Under the pieces are notes generated by a model. It did no database searches. It saw only the letters and a program-made list of their open reading frames with translations, and had not been told where the DNA came from. Of a DNA stretch of 64,000 bases, positions 1-11,880 are shown piece by piece. The translations under genes were made by a program, and so were the position numbers. Each line of letters opens with the position of its first letter. Positions within the stretch are counted from its first letter, which is position 1. The stretch lies in NCBI GenBank assembly GCA_015680685.1, contig MNCI01036173.1, positions 194,261 through 258,260 on the forward strand, given 5' to 3'. The DNA comes from Gnetum montanum (taxonomy: Eukaryota > Streptophyta > Gnetopsida > Gnetales > Gnetaceae).

Positions 1-2246
1 AGGAGGGTAGAATGGAAATGGGAATTACCCTCTTAGAGATTAAGCTCTATAGTATTCTAGAGGATAGTAGTGGTGTTGAAAGGAGGCGTGATTAGAGAAG
101 TGATGTGGAGAAATTGATTGCTGAATGTAGCATCCATAGGGATTTGGATACCAGTAAGAATATTGCTACATTCCCCGACAATTGTGGATGCTACCACTGC
201 TAGTACTACTTATGATGTTAAGGTGAAGCTTCATTTCAATAGTAGGGTTAGTTTTGATGGAACTACTTGTAGTTATCTTGAGGATAAGACAACCTCCTGC
301 ATGTTTTCCTTCTTGCCAATTGAGGATTTAGTGTGTATACCCTAGACTCTTGCAAGTGTGACACAATGGGTCAACATCCCTTAGGATGTTTATATTGGAA
401 AATGTCACATCCATCATAATCATCTATTTTAGATCCCACAACCTCTTCAATGGTAGTAGCTTTTCTTTTATCTGTTTGATGGGCATGTTCGGCTTCCTTT
501 ATTCTCCTTTGACCATGACCTCTACCTTGCTCTTTAGAATCTTTTGTGATCCTAAGAGCAGTTTGAAATTTTTTATCCAAATAATCCCACATTTTATCTA
601 CCTTGGCCAATATTTCACAAATAGATTTTTGAATTGTGAAGGTTTTACATTGCACTACTTCATCAAGTGGTGCCTCATCCTCATTGACATAAAATTAGAC
701 ATTCCTTTTTGGATGGAAGGGTTGCAATTGTACTCCTTTGCACTTTTTCTTTTCCACAAATCATCTTCTTCGTTGCCCACCTACTCAATGAACCTTTGGA
801 TTTGAAGTCTCCCTTGAGCATATATCCCAAGCGTTTTCCTTGTTTTTGTTTGAAGCCCATCTATGATATGTTGGAGCTACTCCCATTGAGAAAAACCATT
901 GCTTGGGTGCCTATGCAATAGAGAGTAATATCTACTCATGGTCAGATCTAAGGATCTTATGTTCACTATCTCCATCCTTGGATCTACTTCCTCAGATTGG
1001 ATACTTAGGAGTATGTTCTATACTTGTCGTTGAAGAGTTCAAGCATTGTGCTCCATTATTTGATTGAATCCAGATCTAAGGACCAGTACTAGCTTTTAGC
1101 CTTCTTAATGAGTGTCCTTAGGAATAGCTTTAATTTTTGTCATTTTTTTTCAACATTTTACAAGGCATAGACATCATGAAAGGCTTAAAGATGATTTTGT
1201 GGATCTAAGTTGTATCCCCCTTTGAAGTTGGGGATATTGTTCATATCCAACCATTTGATTTTACTATCCTTCACATGCCTCATTAGAATTCTAATGGCCT
1301 CTACAATATTCAAGATGTTTCTTGCTACAAGAAAAGGCTCATCATAGTCATAGCTATTGTGATGACCATGATGTATATGATGTCCTCTACTGTCCCTTCT
1401 TTCATGATGGTGGACCTTCCTTGATTTCCCACAACCATGGTCTCTACTGGTCTGGAAGGTTCTACGATCATCTCTATTCCACCGATCACCTCCATCATGA
1501 TCATGTCATCTATAGCTTCAATTAGAGTTGGAGGGGGGAGAAGATGAGGATGTCAAAGATGAAGAGGGAGGAGAGCCAGCATTAGCATGGTGCCTACTAC
1601 CCTCTCTTCTTCGATCATGATTATGATCATCATGCTTGTCATCATTGTGATGCTTGTCCACATTCCTGTCATGACTCCCATCTTCGAACCCCTCATGGTC
1701 ATGGGATCCATTTTCCCCTAAACTAAAATTGTTTACAATGGACTGTAAGTTCTGGTTAAGGGCCCCCTCATCAAAGACAAGGGGAGGAGAGTCAGTGAAT
1801 TGATAACCCCTAGAAAAGGAATCATCTTCTTCTTTCTAGCCTAGCAAGAACAAGGGGTTTGTGAACAATTTACCCTTTGATGCTTTGTAACACATTTCCT
1901 ATTGTTGATCTTTCTTGTGTTTTGCCTATGTGGGATGATAATACTGATAATCATGGTCTTACATGTATTTAGCATTAAGCCCCTAGATGCCCAATCTCAT
2001 GAGAGTTTGGAACAGCATCGCAGGAACTGATTGATTAGGTAGTAACATAATTCTGCCCTCCAGGTCTCTCCACTACAGTTATTTATCTTGATGCAGGATG
2101 TAGATGAAGTTTGACACATACTCATCAAGATGAGTATCTACCACTCTGCATTTTTGGGGCACTAGTGGTTTTGACCCTTCACACCTTTGTTAATTGGATG
2201 TATGCTCGAAAAATTATGGAGATTTAGCCTTGTGAGAAGAAGACAT
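1..2246 (-). pseudogene. gag of Athila-like copy A (decayed)
   Basis: Capsid/nucleocapsid polyprotein remnant of an LTR retrotransposon. The likely start is the ATG at 2246 (MSSSHKAKS), matching MSSSSSHKS in copy C; the next conserved block is the THLDEY segment near 2150. About 1330-1720 encodes a His/Asp-rich stretch. The segment 371-655 encodes the conserved gag C-terminal part (ILAKVDKMWDYLDKKF) followed by a zinc-knuckle-like CDIFQYKHPKGC, in which the second Cys is replaced by Phe. Many stops and frameshifts interrupt it. The part below 371 continues as a gag tail without clear domains. Not functional. Confidence 0.7.
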
Positions 2247-2374
2247 TTTAGTTGGAAAGAAAAATAGTGTGCTTTTACTATTATTATTATTTTTAATGAT
2301 TGCTAATATAAGGCTCATTACAACATTGTTGAATAATTACACTAACTTCTAGATAGCACACATAGCTAACTAAA

Positions 2375-2393
2375 GTCCCCAACAATGTTGCCA
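2375..2393 (-). promoter_or_regulatory. Primer-binding site of copy A (tRNA-Asp type, degenerate)
   Basis: One base after the LTR end the minus strand reads TGGCAACATTGTTGGGGAC. It resembles the site complementary to the tRNA-Asp 3' end that Athila/Tat elements commonly use, with several transitions. Copy C has TGGCGTCGTTGCCAGGGAC at the same position relative to its LTR, which supports the assignment. Confidence 0.7.
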
Positions 2394-2394
2394 A

Positions 2395-3243
2395 TGATGA
2401 GCAGTGAGCAGTCCCTATGCACAACCATACAAATCACTAGTATTTACTAAGCAATTTGGTTGAGTTCCATAGACTTTAGAGCTCTAAGTACATTGGGTCT
2501 AGGAAGTGAATCTAATATACATGATCGTTGTCTTCTCAGTTTCACTTATAAAGTGCAAGTGTATGATTAAGTGTAACTAAGGCATATGATTTTTTATCAT
2601 TTTATATTTATCATAAAGTTTTCCTAAGTGCTAGAAAATAAAGTAATTAAATAATTGATTTATCTAATAACTAACTAATATCTTAACTAATCCTAACATA
2701 AGCATCCATTCCAATTTACTGTACACATCCTGAACCACATTGCAATGTTATTGCGTTACCAAGAATTAAGCACTACTGGGATCACCAAACATTAATGTAT
2801 GCTCGAAATGGTTGTACTTATGTGTATTAATTAATTCCTAATTAGTTAATTAATTCGATGCATTAAATTAAATTTCTTAAATAACAAATGCATTAAGTAA
2901 ACATGAAGCTAATTCCAAATGCTACAAGGTTTGTGAAGTAAGTTCATCTTTATTGCTAGTCACATTGAGGTGGTCAGGTACATTAGTGTTTGAATAAGGC
3001 TCCATACACTTCTTATTGCTACAACAGGCACTTAGAAAATATTCTAATTGTTAAATGAACAAAATGCAAGAGCTTCACTAGAATACTATGGAATGCTATA
3101 AATGCGGCTAGTGAGTGCATAATTATAGGCAAAGATAGACACTATGTTGACAAGGTCATGTCACTGCATCAAACAACATGTCGATAGCATCCTCTGGATG
3201 CAACCCAAGGAATACACTTCATGAACACTATTTTACTTAATCA
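2395..3243 (-). repeat. 5' LTR of Athila-like copy A
   Basis: An 849-bp LTR read on the minus strand, from TGATTAAG at 3243 to TCATCA at 2395. It aligns along its length with the 870-bp LTR at 7062-7931. A TATA-like CCTATAATT lies near 3121-3130, about 120 bp from the LTR start, in the same place as the TATA box of the 7062-7931 copy. Ends were set by the TG..CA termini plus the adjoining primer-binding site. Confidence 0.8.
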
Positions 3244-3466
3244 ATTAGTCAAAAAATTAGGAAAAGTAAATGTTAGTTAAAAGCTAATTAATAATTAACT
3301 ACATGTAAACTTAAATTGTACTACTCTTTTCTTAAGTTAGCTGCACCATTCATAATTACTAGGATTTTAATTTTTCCTTATAAATTCATGAAGTAAAGTC
3401 TGTTTGCCCATATCCAGCCTCTTGTGTAACAGCTACAAAGAGATTTTTTGGCATAACAAATTGAGA

Positions 3467-5559
3467 TATGTCTCTTCCAAAGCATTCTAGTCAATCTTTT
3501 CCCATTTCCTCAAGTAGCTCTAAATTTGTTTCTATTATTTTACATTGGAATAATGTTGTTGAAGAAACTGATCTAGTTCATAGCTTGTTAGATGTTGAGG
3601 ATTTTGAGTTCCTCAAAACATCTTGATTATTTAAGTTGCTAGCTTTTCCTATCTTTAAAACTTTTCATTGGAAGGACATCATAAGAAATTGGTGTAATAT
3701 TTACTCTCTATGTGAAAATTCTCTTTTAAAAATGGTTTTTGGAAGTTGAATGATTACTCCTACTAGTATTCAAACTACTTTAGGTTTTCATACTGGGGTA
3801 GATTCTTTTGTTCCTAACACAAAGTCTCTTGAATTCCATTATTTTTTTTCAAACAAAATTATCTAATTATATTAAAGGATTTTGGTTTTACTTGAAGAAA
3901 ATATTATGAAGTTGATTTTATTTGTAAGATTAATTAATTTATGTCAATTTATATATAGCAAAGTTATATTATGTTCTTAGTCTACCCATGTTAACTCCTA
4001 CTCCATCTTTCCTCTCCATGGTGTAAAAACTAGTAGAGTATCTATTTGATCTCTCTCATGTTTCTCTTCTTTACACCTTGCCATGGAACTAGCCACTACA
4101 ACTAAGAAGAATCTAGAAAAATATTATATTATATGTTGTGATCCTTTACTTATGACCTTAGTCTTAGGTTATGATTCTTTTACCAACAACCTTCATTAAT
4201 ATAATCCTCTTTTATACCTTGAGTTCCTTAAATAAGAAAGAGTTGTGAGGGCTTCGTTGAAGGTTCCAAAAAGGGTTAAAAAGCTCTCACATAGGTTGGA
4301 AATCTAGAGGGGTTTTATGAGGTATAAATTTTGATTTCTTTTTTTTTTTTTATAACTTTTTTATTAATTATTTTTCTTTTATGGTATTTACATGATAGTG
4401 CACTTTGGGTTGCATAATGTCTTAAATAAGCAAAAAGAAAAAGCAAAAGAGCTAGAGGTAACTTGACTAGAATTTAGCAAATATATGATTTTATAATACT
4501 TATTTCTTTTTTTATTCTTATGTTATGCCACTTTTTGTTTTTCAGGTATCGTTGGATCAATGGTACTTTATCCAAGAGTTAGAGAAGGATTCTTCATGTA
4601 AGTCTAGTTTTGAATGGATTCTAACCCTACCTCCAAAATCTCCTCAAGTGTAATCTTCAAAGGTGACTTTGGTGAAGGGTTTCACACTATCTAGGGGTTC
4701 ACAGGCCATATTAACATTCTTAATTTCTGTATTCCTTTGTTTTAGTGTGACCCCCTTCATTACCATCATGGGTTCATCTTACTTGGGATAAATGGTTGGT
4801 GTTGTGGTAGAGGAACTTATTCTTCTTTGTAATTTGAGTGATTGCACTATAAAAATACCAAACAATTTATCTGTTAGGAGTTGTAACACTTAAGAGAGTC
4901 CAAATATTGTGACTTCAAAAGGAATTATGAGTTGATATAGGCTGGTGCTACATTATATTTTCATGCTATCCTGATGGTGCTCCATAGGTTAGTAAGAATG
5001 TTGAAAAAATCTTAGGAAAATTGGAGAGTGCTACTTGCTTGGCTTGGAACTTGTTGAACTATGAGCACATACTTCAACTTAAAAATGATCAACTTTACAT
5101 AAGTAGTTAAATCCTTATTACTATATATAAAACATGTGAATGGAAACAATGGCTAGGGCCAATGATGGATTATTCAAAATATATATTTTCTTCTCTCTTC
5201 TCCTTTTTAATTTTTATTTGCATACTTATAGTCATTTTGTTGTTCATATAAAGGAAGAAGAAGCAATGGTAGGAAGATGTAACACAATAGATCCTTCAAG
5301 TTACCTGATGGAATTTGAACTTGTGAAGGCTAATGAGGCAAAGGCTACTACTAGAAGTGCTACCAAATACATTAGGAAACCCTATGATGGTTTGATTGGG
5401 TGTCAAAATATTAGTGACAAGGATAATTCCACCAAGGAAGAATGTAAGGCCCAATCCAAAGTTATTATAGATCTCCTTAAAGTTTTTAAACTGAATGATG
5501 AATTTCATATGTGTCTCCTCTTTTCACTATATCCACACTTTCCATATCCCTCTTCTTGA
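3467..5559 (+). pseudogene. Degenerate, apparently multi-exon coding region, unrecognised
   Basis: Separated coding-like blocks lie between copies A and B on the plus strand: MSLPKHSSQSFPIS from 3467, a block ending near 3850 with ITPTSIQTTLGF, short blocks near 4030-4280, a block from about 4545 (VSLDQWYFIQELEKDSS) after a T-rich tract ending in CAG, a block near 4800-5100 (LESATCLAWNLL), and an open stretch 5140-5559. Long AT-rich gaps between them look like introns. The I-T-P-x-x-I-x-x-x-L-G pattern recalls proteins carried by plant transposons, but I cannot name the family. It could be a relic of an extra ORF of another retroelement. All blocks contain stops. Confidence 0.3.
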
Positions 5560-7061
5560 TGTATCCCATTCTTATATTAATAATAAAACTTTAATTTGTG
5601 TCTCCTCTTCCCAATTTGACTCATAAATCATGATTTGCTCCAATACCAAATGTGACATCCCATTCCTGGATATCGATTAAATATAATCATTCATTGCAAA
5701 TTCATCTCATCAAATGAAAATAACTCGATCACTTGTTTAACTTAGAAAATAATGATGAATGAACATGGAATTGAACTGAAAGAAAAAGAAAAGAACAGTA
5801 GAAATTTATTCATGTAATGGTTGGAATAGTGTTAACTCCCTTGGATTATCTTCCTATGATACTTAGGACATTAGATATAATCCAACACTACCATCAGGAT
5901 TACATTATTATTACAACTCTTCATAACAAGGAATCCTTCTTTTATACATAATGATAATGTAATACCATCCTTAACAAGGATGGAACATCACACATGAACA
6001 TAGTAGGTTCCATCTATGATGCATGGCTACAATGATTATCATATCTATAAGTCAAGATTGCAAACCAATTCTATTCATTACTAGTAATATTGCATTACAT
6101 CATCCTTAGAATTATCATCAGGAGACCAACTAACCAACACATGAACACATAACTACTTCAATAACAAAATGAAAAAGTAATGCATTAAGAACATGAAATT
6201 AATTAATTAATTATTATTGTAAAAGGTGTGTACCTTGGCCATTAGTTAATGATGCATATTTAGGCATGGATTACATGCATTTCCAACCACATGACCAATG
6301 CTAATCCATCATAAAGCACCTTTGGACATGGATCGCATGCCTTTCTAGTCACAAGGTGGGACTAATTCAAGGGATCATGAAATTCTTGAAAGCATCATGC
6401 TTTTGGACATGAGTCACATGCCCTTCCAATGGTACCATATGATTGTTTTTATGAGGATTAATTAATTATTTATTTTCTTTGTATGCAAAAAGTCTACCTT
6501 TAGACATGGATCACATGCCTTTCTAGTGCTTTAGTAAGAGAACATAGATAAATAATAAAATGTCTATGTGAATTATTTATGATTTCATTGCTATGTCATT
6601 ATATATATAGAGGGTGTTGGAACCTAAAATAATTGAAACATAGATACATCCCAAGATTTATAGAAGTTTATAACTCATTGCTACCTAGTAAAATCAAACC
6701 CGTGACTTGGGGTTATTAGGCCAAGACCCATACCACTAGGCTAACATCTTATTTTTAGCCCTTGCTACAAAGCCACATCTATGATTTAGTATTTTTCATA
6801 AATATTTATAAATATAAGCTCACTGAATACATTTATAGCATCTTTGGTTATAATTATAGTTTAACTATTATATTTTATTTTTGTAACCTAGAAATAATCA
6901 ATGAGTACTCATAGTGTCAATCTGAGTTAGTTGTATATTGTCTTATTTGAGTTAAATGTACCTAGATAAATTTCATGGTAAGAAATAAGATCAAGATTGA
7001 TTTTGTTTCATTTTAGCACTATTACATCACTTAGTTTTACATTCACTTGTTATTTACTTAT
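5560..7061. other. AT-rich spacer without recognisable gene
   Basis: No coding segment is supported. A possible LTR-like start, TGTGACATCCC, is at 5651. Four dispersed copies of a short motif lie at about 6259-6530 (listed separately). A stretch near 6690-6750 resembles the degenerate ends often seen in old LTR sequence. The last five bases, CTTAT at 7057-7061, abut the LTR of copy B. Confidence 0.4.
6255..6530 (+). repeat. Dispersed short direct repeat (4 copies)
   Basis: A motif of roughly 30 bp, core GGACATGGATCACATGCC followed by TTTCTAGT-like sequence, occurs near 6260, 6323, 6392 and 6500, separated by unrelated AT-rich sequence. Copies differ by a few substitutions. Spacing is irregular (about 63, 69, 108 bp), so this is not a simple tandem satellite. 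Confidence 0.6.
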
Positions 7062-7931
7062 TGATGAGCAGCAAGGTACCCCTACGTGCAACTATACGAA
7101 TCATAGGCATTCACGTGCGATCTGGTTGAATTTTGTAGACTATAATTACTAAGTATGGTAGAGCTAAATAATGTATGTGTGTTGTCCATTCATTGTCTTT
7201 CTAGTCCCACTTGTGGAACGTAATTGTATGATTAAGTGTAACTAAGGCGTAAGATTTTTATTATTTTGTGTTTTTATGAAATTACTCATCTAGAACAAAG
7301 ATGAAATTAAAAGTAAGAGTGATTAATTGATATGTAGACTATGGTCTAATCTAGCCTAACACAAGTAACCATTCCCACTTCTAGGACACATCTTGAACTT
7401 TGTATAAACGCTGTTGGGTTATCAAACACTAATTGTTTATGAGCTACCAAGTGTCACACATATTTTTGAAGGGATCATGCTTGTGCATTTTAATGATTTT
7501 CTTAATTGATCAAAATTAATTACTGCATTAATAATATTTATGTAAATTACATGAAATATAAATGCATAAGAAAGAAAGTCTCAAGTGCTGCAAGGAATGG
7601 ATCAAAGAGTTCATCTTTATTGCCAACACAATGGTGTGTTTAGGTACATCAATGCTTGAATAAAGATCTGTTCACACTTAGATCTCCTACTGCAAGCACT
7701 TGGAAACTTTTCTAACTCTTAAATGAACAAACTGCAAGAGTTTTGCTACTTGAATGCCAAAAAAGTTACTCCAATTGTGTGCCTGGGCACTATATTTATA
7801 GACCTAGGAGTAACCCTATGATATCAAATGTACAATATCACATCTTGGGCTGTGATATCATGTACCCGATATCGTGTACTTGATATCGTAGCCATCCTAA
7901 TATCAGAGCATATGAAAAACTTGATTTATCA
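7062..7931 (-). repeat. 3' LTR of Athila-like copy B
   Basis: An 870-bp sequence with TG..CA ends on the minus strand (TGATAAATC at 7931, CTCATCA at 7062). It aligns with the LTR of copy A and, over its central and 3' part, with the 5' LTR of copy C. A TATA box (CTATAAATATAG on minus) lies at about 7790-7801. Just upstream are several GATATC-type palindromes (about 7818-7905). Confidence 0.75.
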
Positions 7932-7940
7932 TACCCCCAT
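7932..7940 (-). promoter_or_regulatory. Polypurine tract of copy B
   Basis: The minus strand reads ATGGGGGTA immediately before the TG of the 3' LTR. A short G-rich purine run abutting the LTR is the expected primer for plus-strand DNA synthesis. Confidence 0.5.
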
Positions 7941-8582
7941 GACTGAATGAAATCTCATCCCTAAGTATAGAAGAAGAGGAACAAGTCTTTTACAAAATAT
8001 AGTAGGGGGTGTGGACTATTCAATTGACATGTAGAGTGACACAGAGAAAACAAACAAATATAGAAGTGCCTAAACATACAATATTACAGTTGTGTACAAA
8101 ATTGGATGTTCATGACAACAGGAAAGAATATTCATGGATCCAAAGGACATCTAGCCCCTCTTGGTAATAGAAGAATGAGGGAGAGGTAGAAGAGATCCAA
8201 CAATCATGAACAATCTCCCGTGAATGATATGGTTGCCTCCTCCTTGGTGAAGATAGTCTAGCTTCCAATCCACACTTCCCATTACAATCACAACAAAACC
8301 AAGGATTAGTGTATATAGTGTAACAGATAACAGCTAAATACCTTGTCTTGTTGGTGACTTTATCTAGTTGAGTTATGATTGTGATAGACTAGTTGCTTGA
8401 TATTATTAGTGGAAATACTGATGAATAAGTTAAGTAAGAGAAGCAATCCATAAAATTCAAAAAAGAAACTTAACACAAGGAATACTAGAAAGAGGGTATT
8501 GACAACAATAAAAAGGAGTTCATTACAAAAAATTGTGAAGGTGTGTACAATTGAATGCCATGGATGTGGTAAATAAAAATAA

Positions 8583-8614
8583 TTTAACTTAACTTAACTT
8601 AACTTAACTTAACC
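8583..8614 (+). repeat. (TTAAC)n microsatellite
   Basis: About six perfect copies of the pentamer TTAAC, followed by AACCAAACC. It lies inside the 3' noncoding region of copy B. Confidence 0.9.
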
Positions 8615-9124
8615 AAACCAAAAGATATGCAAGTGGGTCCTTCCCAAAGTAGGCACAAGGCTTTTATGCCCTTACATAACTTCAAACCAAGAAGTCGATG
8701 GGCTTCATGGATGATTAATAATTATAGCAAGTTAAGTAAAAAAAACCAAAAGTAATCAATTGAGAAACCTAACATGTCAAACTAGAACATTGAATCAAAA
8801 CATGAAACCGATAGTGAGGTGAGGCATGAAAAGCATAGATGGATGATAGAGAAAGTGGAATGGAGTTTCTAATTATGGTCACATGTAGTCCTTTGTGGAG
8901 TTTGTGATTAATTGACTTGGTATGATCCTTCCTCAGTCCATATCAAAACCAACCACTTTTAGTGAGTTCACATCAACATTTTAAGGCTACTCCATCCCCT
9001 AAGACACAAGAATGCTTCCAAAAAACAACCATCATTCCAAATTGGAGAGAAGGTAGGAAGTGAGAAAGGGCCTTAGTTAGAGGAGACAAGACAAGTCTTA
9101 TAACCAGTGCTTGTAGCCCTTTAT

Positions 9125-9295
9125 TTGGTCTAAGGGGTGTGCTTTGAATTTCCATGTTTTTTTGGATGGAAACCACACCATGCAAAGACGCATGCATTTT
9201 TACATTTATTTTGTCCAAGGTATGTGCTTTAAATCCTCATCTTCTCTTTTATTTTTTTGTAATGAGGAACACACCATGCAAAGACTTATTTGACT
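9125..9295 (-). repeat. Local imperfect direct duplication (about 90 bp)
   Basis: Two adjacent units each run from a GTGTGCTTT / GTATGTGCTTT start through a T-rich tract to CACACCATGCAAAGAC (near 9171 and 9268). Copy C keeps a related GCATGGTGTGGTTCTCA near 62757, so the duplicated element pre-dates both copies or is conserved UTR sequence. Confidence 0.65.
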
Positions 9296-9929
9296 TTCTA
9301 TTGTGAAATGATGTGGAATGATGGGAAGCTTAAAAGAACATTCTTGCACATAGGAAAATAGAAATTCATGAAGAATACTACATTCCTTTGAAGCCACACC
9401 ATATCCAAACCTTTGATTTCTTCCCAATTTCGAAAACTACACAAGTCACCAATTTATTAATGTTGCATTAATGAAGAAGAGACTACACACTTCCAAAACA
9501 AGGAAAACCATAGAGCATGTGGATGGGTGGATGATGTGGACTCACTACCTATTACATGAAAAGAACTCATGTCCTAGTCATTAGTAATGACATTCTAAGG
9601 CTAGTTAGAAACCAGACATCAATAATCAAATTACAAATGAAAGATACCACCATCGAGTGATGCATTACCATTGTACTTGCCACCTTATTAGTAGAAAAAG
9701 TAGAGAAACATATCAAACACAAGAAAACATAACCATAAAAGAGAGTAAAAAAAAAGACAATAAATATTGAATATATTAATGTTGGTGTAAAAAAAAACTA
9801 AGAGAAGATCAATAACCTTGAAAATACAAATATGTAGAACAAAAATGTAAAATAAAGAAGATAAAAAAAAAAGTTCTAAAACTAAAAATATGTAAAACAA
9901 AAAAGTCAAAAATTGAGGAGCCACCTAAA

Positions 9930-10575
9930 GTGTTAGTATGGGTGGCCATCTCCCCCATGACTAACTTGGAAGGGGGAGATCTGAAAGATTGAGCGTGGTT
10001 GTCCATTTGACAAGGTGTTTGTTGTGTTGGTTGGCTTGGGTTCATGCAAAGATTTTATTTTTTGAATGTTGACTAGTTGTTTCTTACCTAGGCTATCAGG
10101 TTTGTAGATGATCATGGCCCTAGATGGAAAAGTCTCATCAATAATGTAAGGTCCTTCCCACAATGTTTGAAATTTGGTTCATTGGGATACATGTGTAGGA
10201 TTCCAATAAAGAACCTTGTCTCCTGGTTGAAACTTGAATTTTCTTATTTTGAGGTCATGACATTCCTTGTTGAATGCCTTATGTGTTTTGTTGGATGATA
10301 GGGCCATTAACTAATTTTCATCTAGCAAGTTGAGACTCATTAACCATTCTTTCTATGATAGACTTGGATTTAGGTCAAGATCATAGGTTGTAGAGAGTGT
10401 ATGGAGTTCGGATGGGATGGGTAATGTTGGAATTTTTCCATACATGAGCTCATAGGGAGAATAACCTATTCAAAGTTTCCATGTGGAGCGATAGGCCCAA
10501 ACAACATCATTTAATTTAGTGTTCCAATCCCTTCTGTACTTGCTAATGATACATGTTAAAATTTTTGTAATCTCC
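9930..10575 (-). pseudogene. Integrase C-terminal part, copy B
   Basis: The minus strand encodes, with breaks, KYRRDWNTKLNDVVWAYRST then a PYELMYGK-like segment and MWEGPYIIDETFPSRAMI, matching the end of the gypsy integrase core and its C-terminal domain. The zinc-finger and the DDE core are absent because the sequence jumps from early RNase H to this point near 10580. The reading ends near the purine-rich GGGGGAGATGG at about 9945-9957, which copy C shares. Confidence 0.7.
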
Positions 10576-10579
10576 TAAA

Positions 10580-11770
10580 ACAGTTTGGATCAATCTAGTG
10601 CTTGAAAAATGAGGGTTTCAATAATATTTTTCTTTAATTGCTAAAACGCTACTTCACATGTAGGGGTCTAGATGAACAATGCATCCTTCTTCATCAATTC
10701 TACCAATAGCTTGGTGATTTTGGAAAAATTCTTGATGAAGCACTAGTAGTAGCTAGTATGACCAAGGAATGACCGTACTTCTTTGACTATTTCAGGTTGA
10801 TGGGTTATTCTTGGGATGACCGTTATTTTTTTAGGGTCCACCTTGATTCCTACTTTTGAAATGTGATACCCCAAGACCATGCTTTCTTGGACCATAAGAT
10901 GGCTCTTTTGCCAATTGAGCCGGAGGTTTGTTTTGACACATCTCTTTAACACTTGCTCAAGATGATCCAGGGCTTATTCGAATGAAGCTCTGTAGGTAGG
11001 AAATCATCCATAAAAACTACTACCCTAATACCAATCTATTGTTGGAAAATGCTGAGCACTAATTATTGAAATGTGGCTGGGGCATTACATAGAACAAATG
11101 GCATCTGACAATAAGAAAAAGTTCCCCAAGACATGCGAAAGTTGTCTTTGCCTAGTCCTCTAGTGCAATTTAGATTTGGTTATAACCACTATAACCATCT
11201 AGAAAGCTATAATAGCAGTGCCCAGAAATGGTGTGTAGCACTTGGTCAATGAAAGGCAATGAAAAATGATCCTTTAAAGTTGCCATGTTGAGTAGCTGAA
11301 AATCAATGCACACTTGCCATTTGCCTCCTTTCTTAGGTATGATCATGAGTGGACTAACCCACTCACTATCTATGATAGGGTAGATGAATCCTACCTTGAG
11401 GAGTTGTTCAATCTCCTCTTTGACAATCTGGTTTAATTTGGGATTTAAACATTATTGTGGTTATTGTTTTGGCTTAATAGTGGGATCAGTGTATATTTGA
11501 TGCTGGCATATTCTTGGATCTATCCTAGTGAGTTTGGAATATGACCAAGCAAAGGCTACTGACCACTTTTCCATAACTTTTATTAACTTTTTCTTCTATT
11601 TTGTAGCAAGCTTGGCATTAATAATAATTGGCCTTCCATTTTTCAAAAATATGTACTTCATTCCAACTGGTAGTATCTTTAATTCAAGGGGCTCTTGTTT
11701 AAAATCGTTAAGAATTTTTAACTCATCCCAATTGACATCATCATTTACTCCTTTGAAGAGCTAGTAACGA
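10580..11770 (-). pseudogene. Reverse transcriptase and start of RNase H, copy B
   Basis: Ty3/gypsy reverse transcriptase. Read on the minus strand with frameshifts: the N-terminal VKEEIEQLLKVGFIYPI, the SEWVSPLMIIPKKGG block, FLDGYSGYNQ, MPFVLCNAPATFQ, the catalytic box as FMDD (near 11010), GYHISKVGIKVDPKKI and RSFLGHTSYY (ORF 10743-10952). It continues into the first RNase H residues (IIETLIFQALD, near 10600) and then breaks off into integrase sequence. Several stops; inactive. Confidence 0.8.
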
Positions 11771-11880
11771 ACTTGCTCGAGTTCATCCATACTTGCAACA
11801 TATTCATATATTAGGCCCTTAGTATTTTCCATGCATAATGTACGGTTGCTAGCATCAGTTGTCAGCCACTGGGTGCCTTC

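Larger units (their letters stand above)
1..3243 (-). mobile_element. Athila-like Ty3/gypsy element, copy A (5' part)
   Basis: The minus strand holds, in order, a 5' LTR, a primer-binding site, a short leader and a decayed gag that runs off the left window edge. Its gag matches copies B and C in this window. The LTR begins TGATTAAG and ends TCATCA, the usual TG..CA termini. The five bases outside the LTR start (3244-3248) are attag; the partner target-site copy would lie outside the window. Seen directly: LTR, PBS and gag similarity. Athila-like is a family inference from copies B and C, which also show protease. Confidence 0.75.
7941..9947 (-). other. 3' noncoding region between integrase and 3' LTR, copy B
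   Basis: About 2 kb with no supported ORF. It is homologous, in patches, to the region after integrase in copy C (62133-64000), for example the shared AATAAATTGGTGACT near 9450 (minus) and 62562 (plus). In Athila elements this position can hold an envelope-like ORF; none is visible here. It contains a (TTAAC)n microsatellite and a local direct repeat. Confidence 0.55.

Noticed and set aside
371-805. Plus-strand ORFs at 386-805 as a membrane protein
   Set aside because: They are complements of the gag relic of copy A; apparent hydrophobicity is a by-product.
9941-9957. GGGGGAGA/TGGCCACC as polypurine tract and LTR start of copies B and C
   Set aside because: The TATA- and PBS-linked LTR lies 2 kb further downstream, and the sequence following TGGCCACC does not occur in the 5' LTRs.
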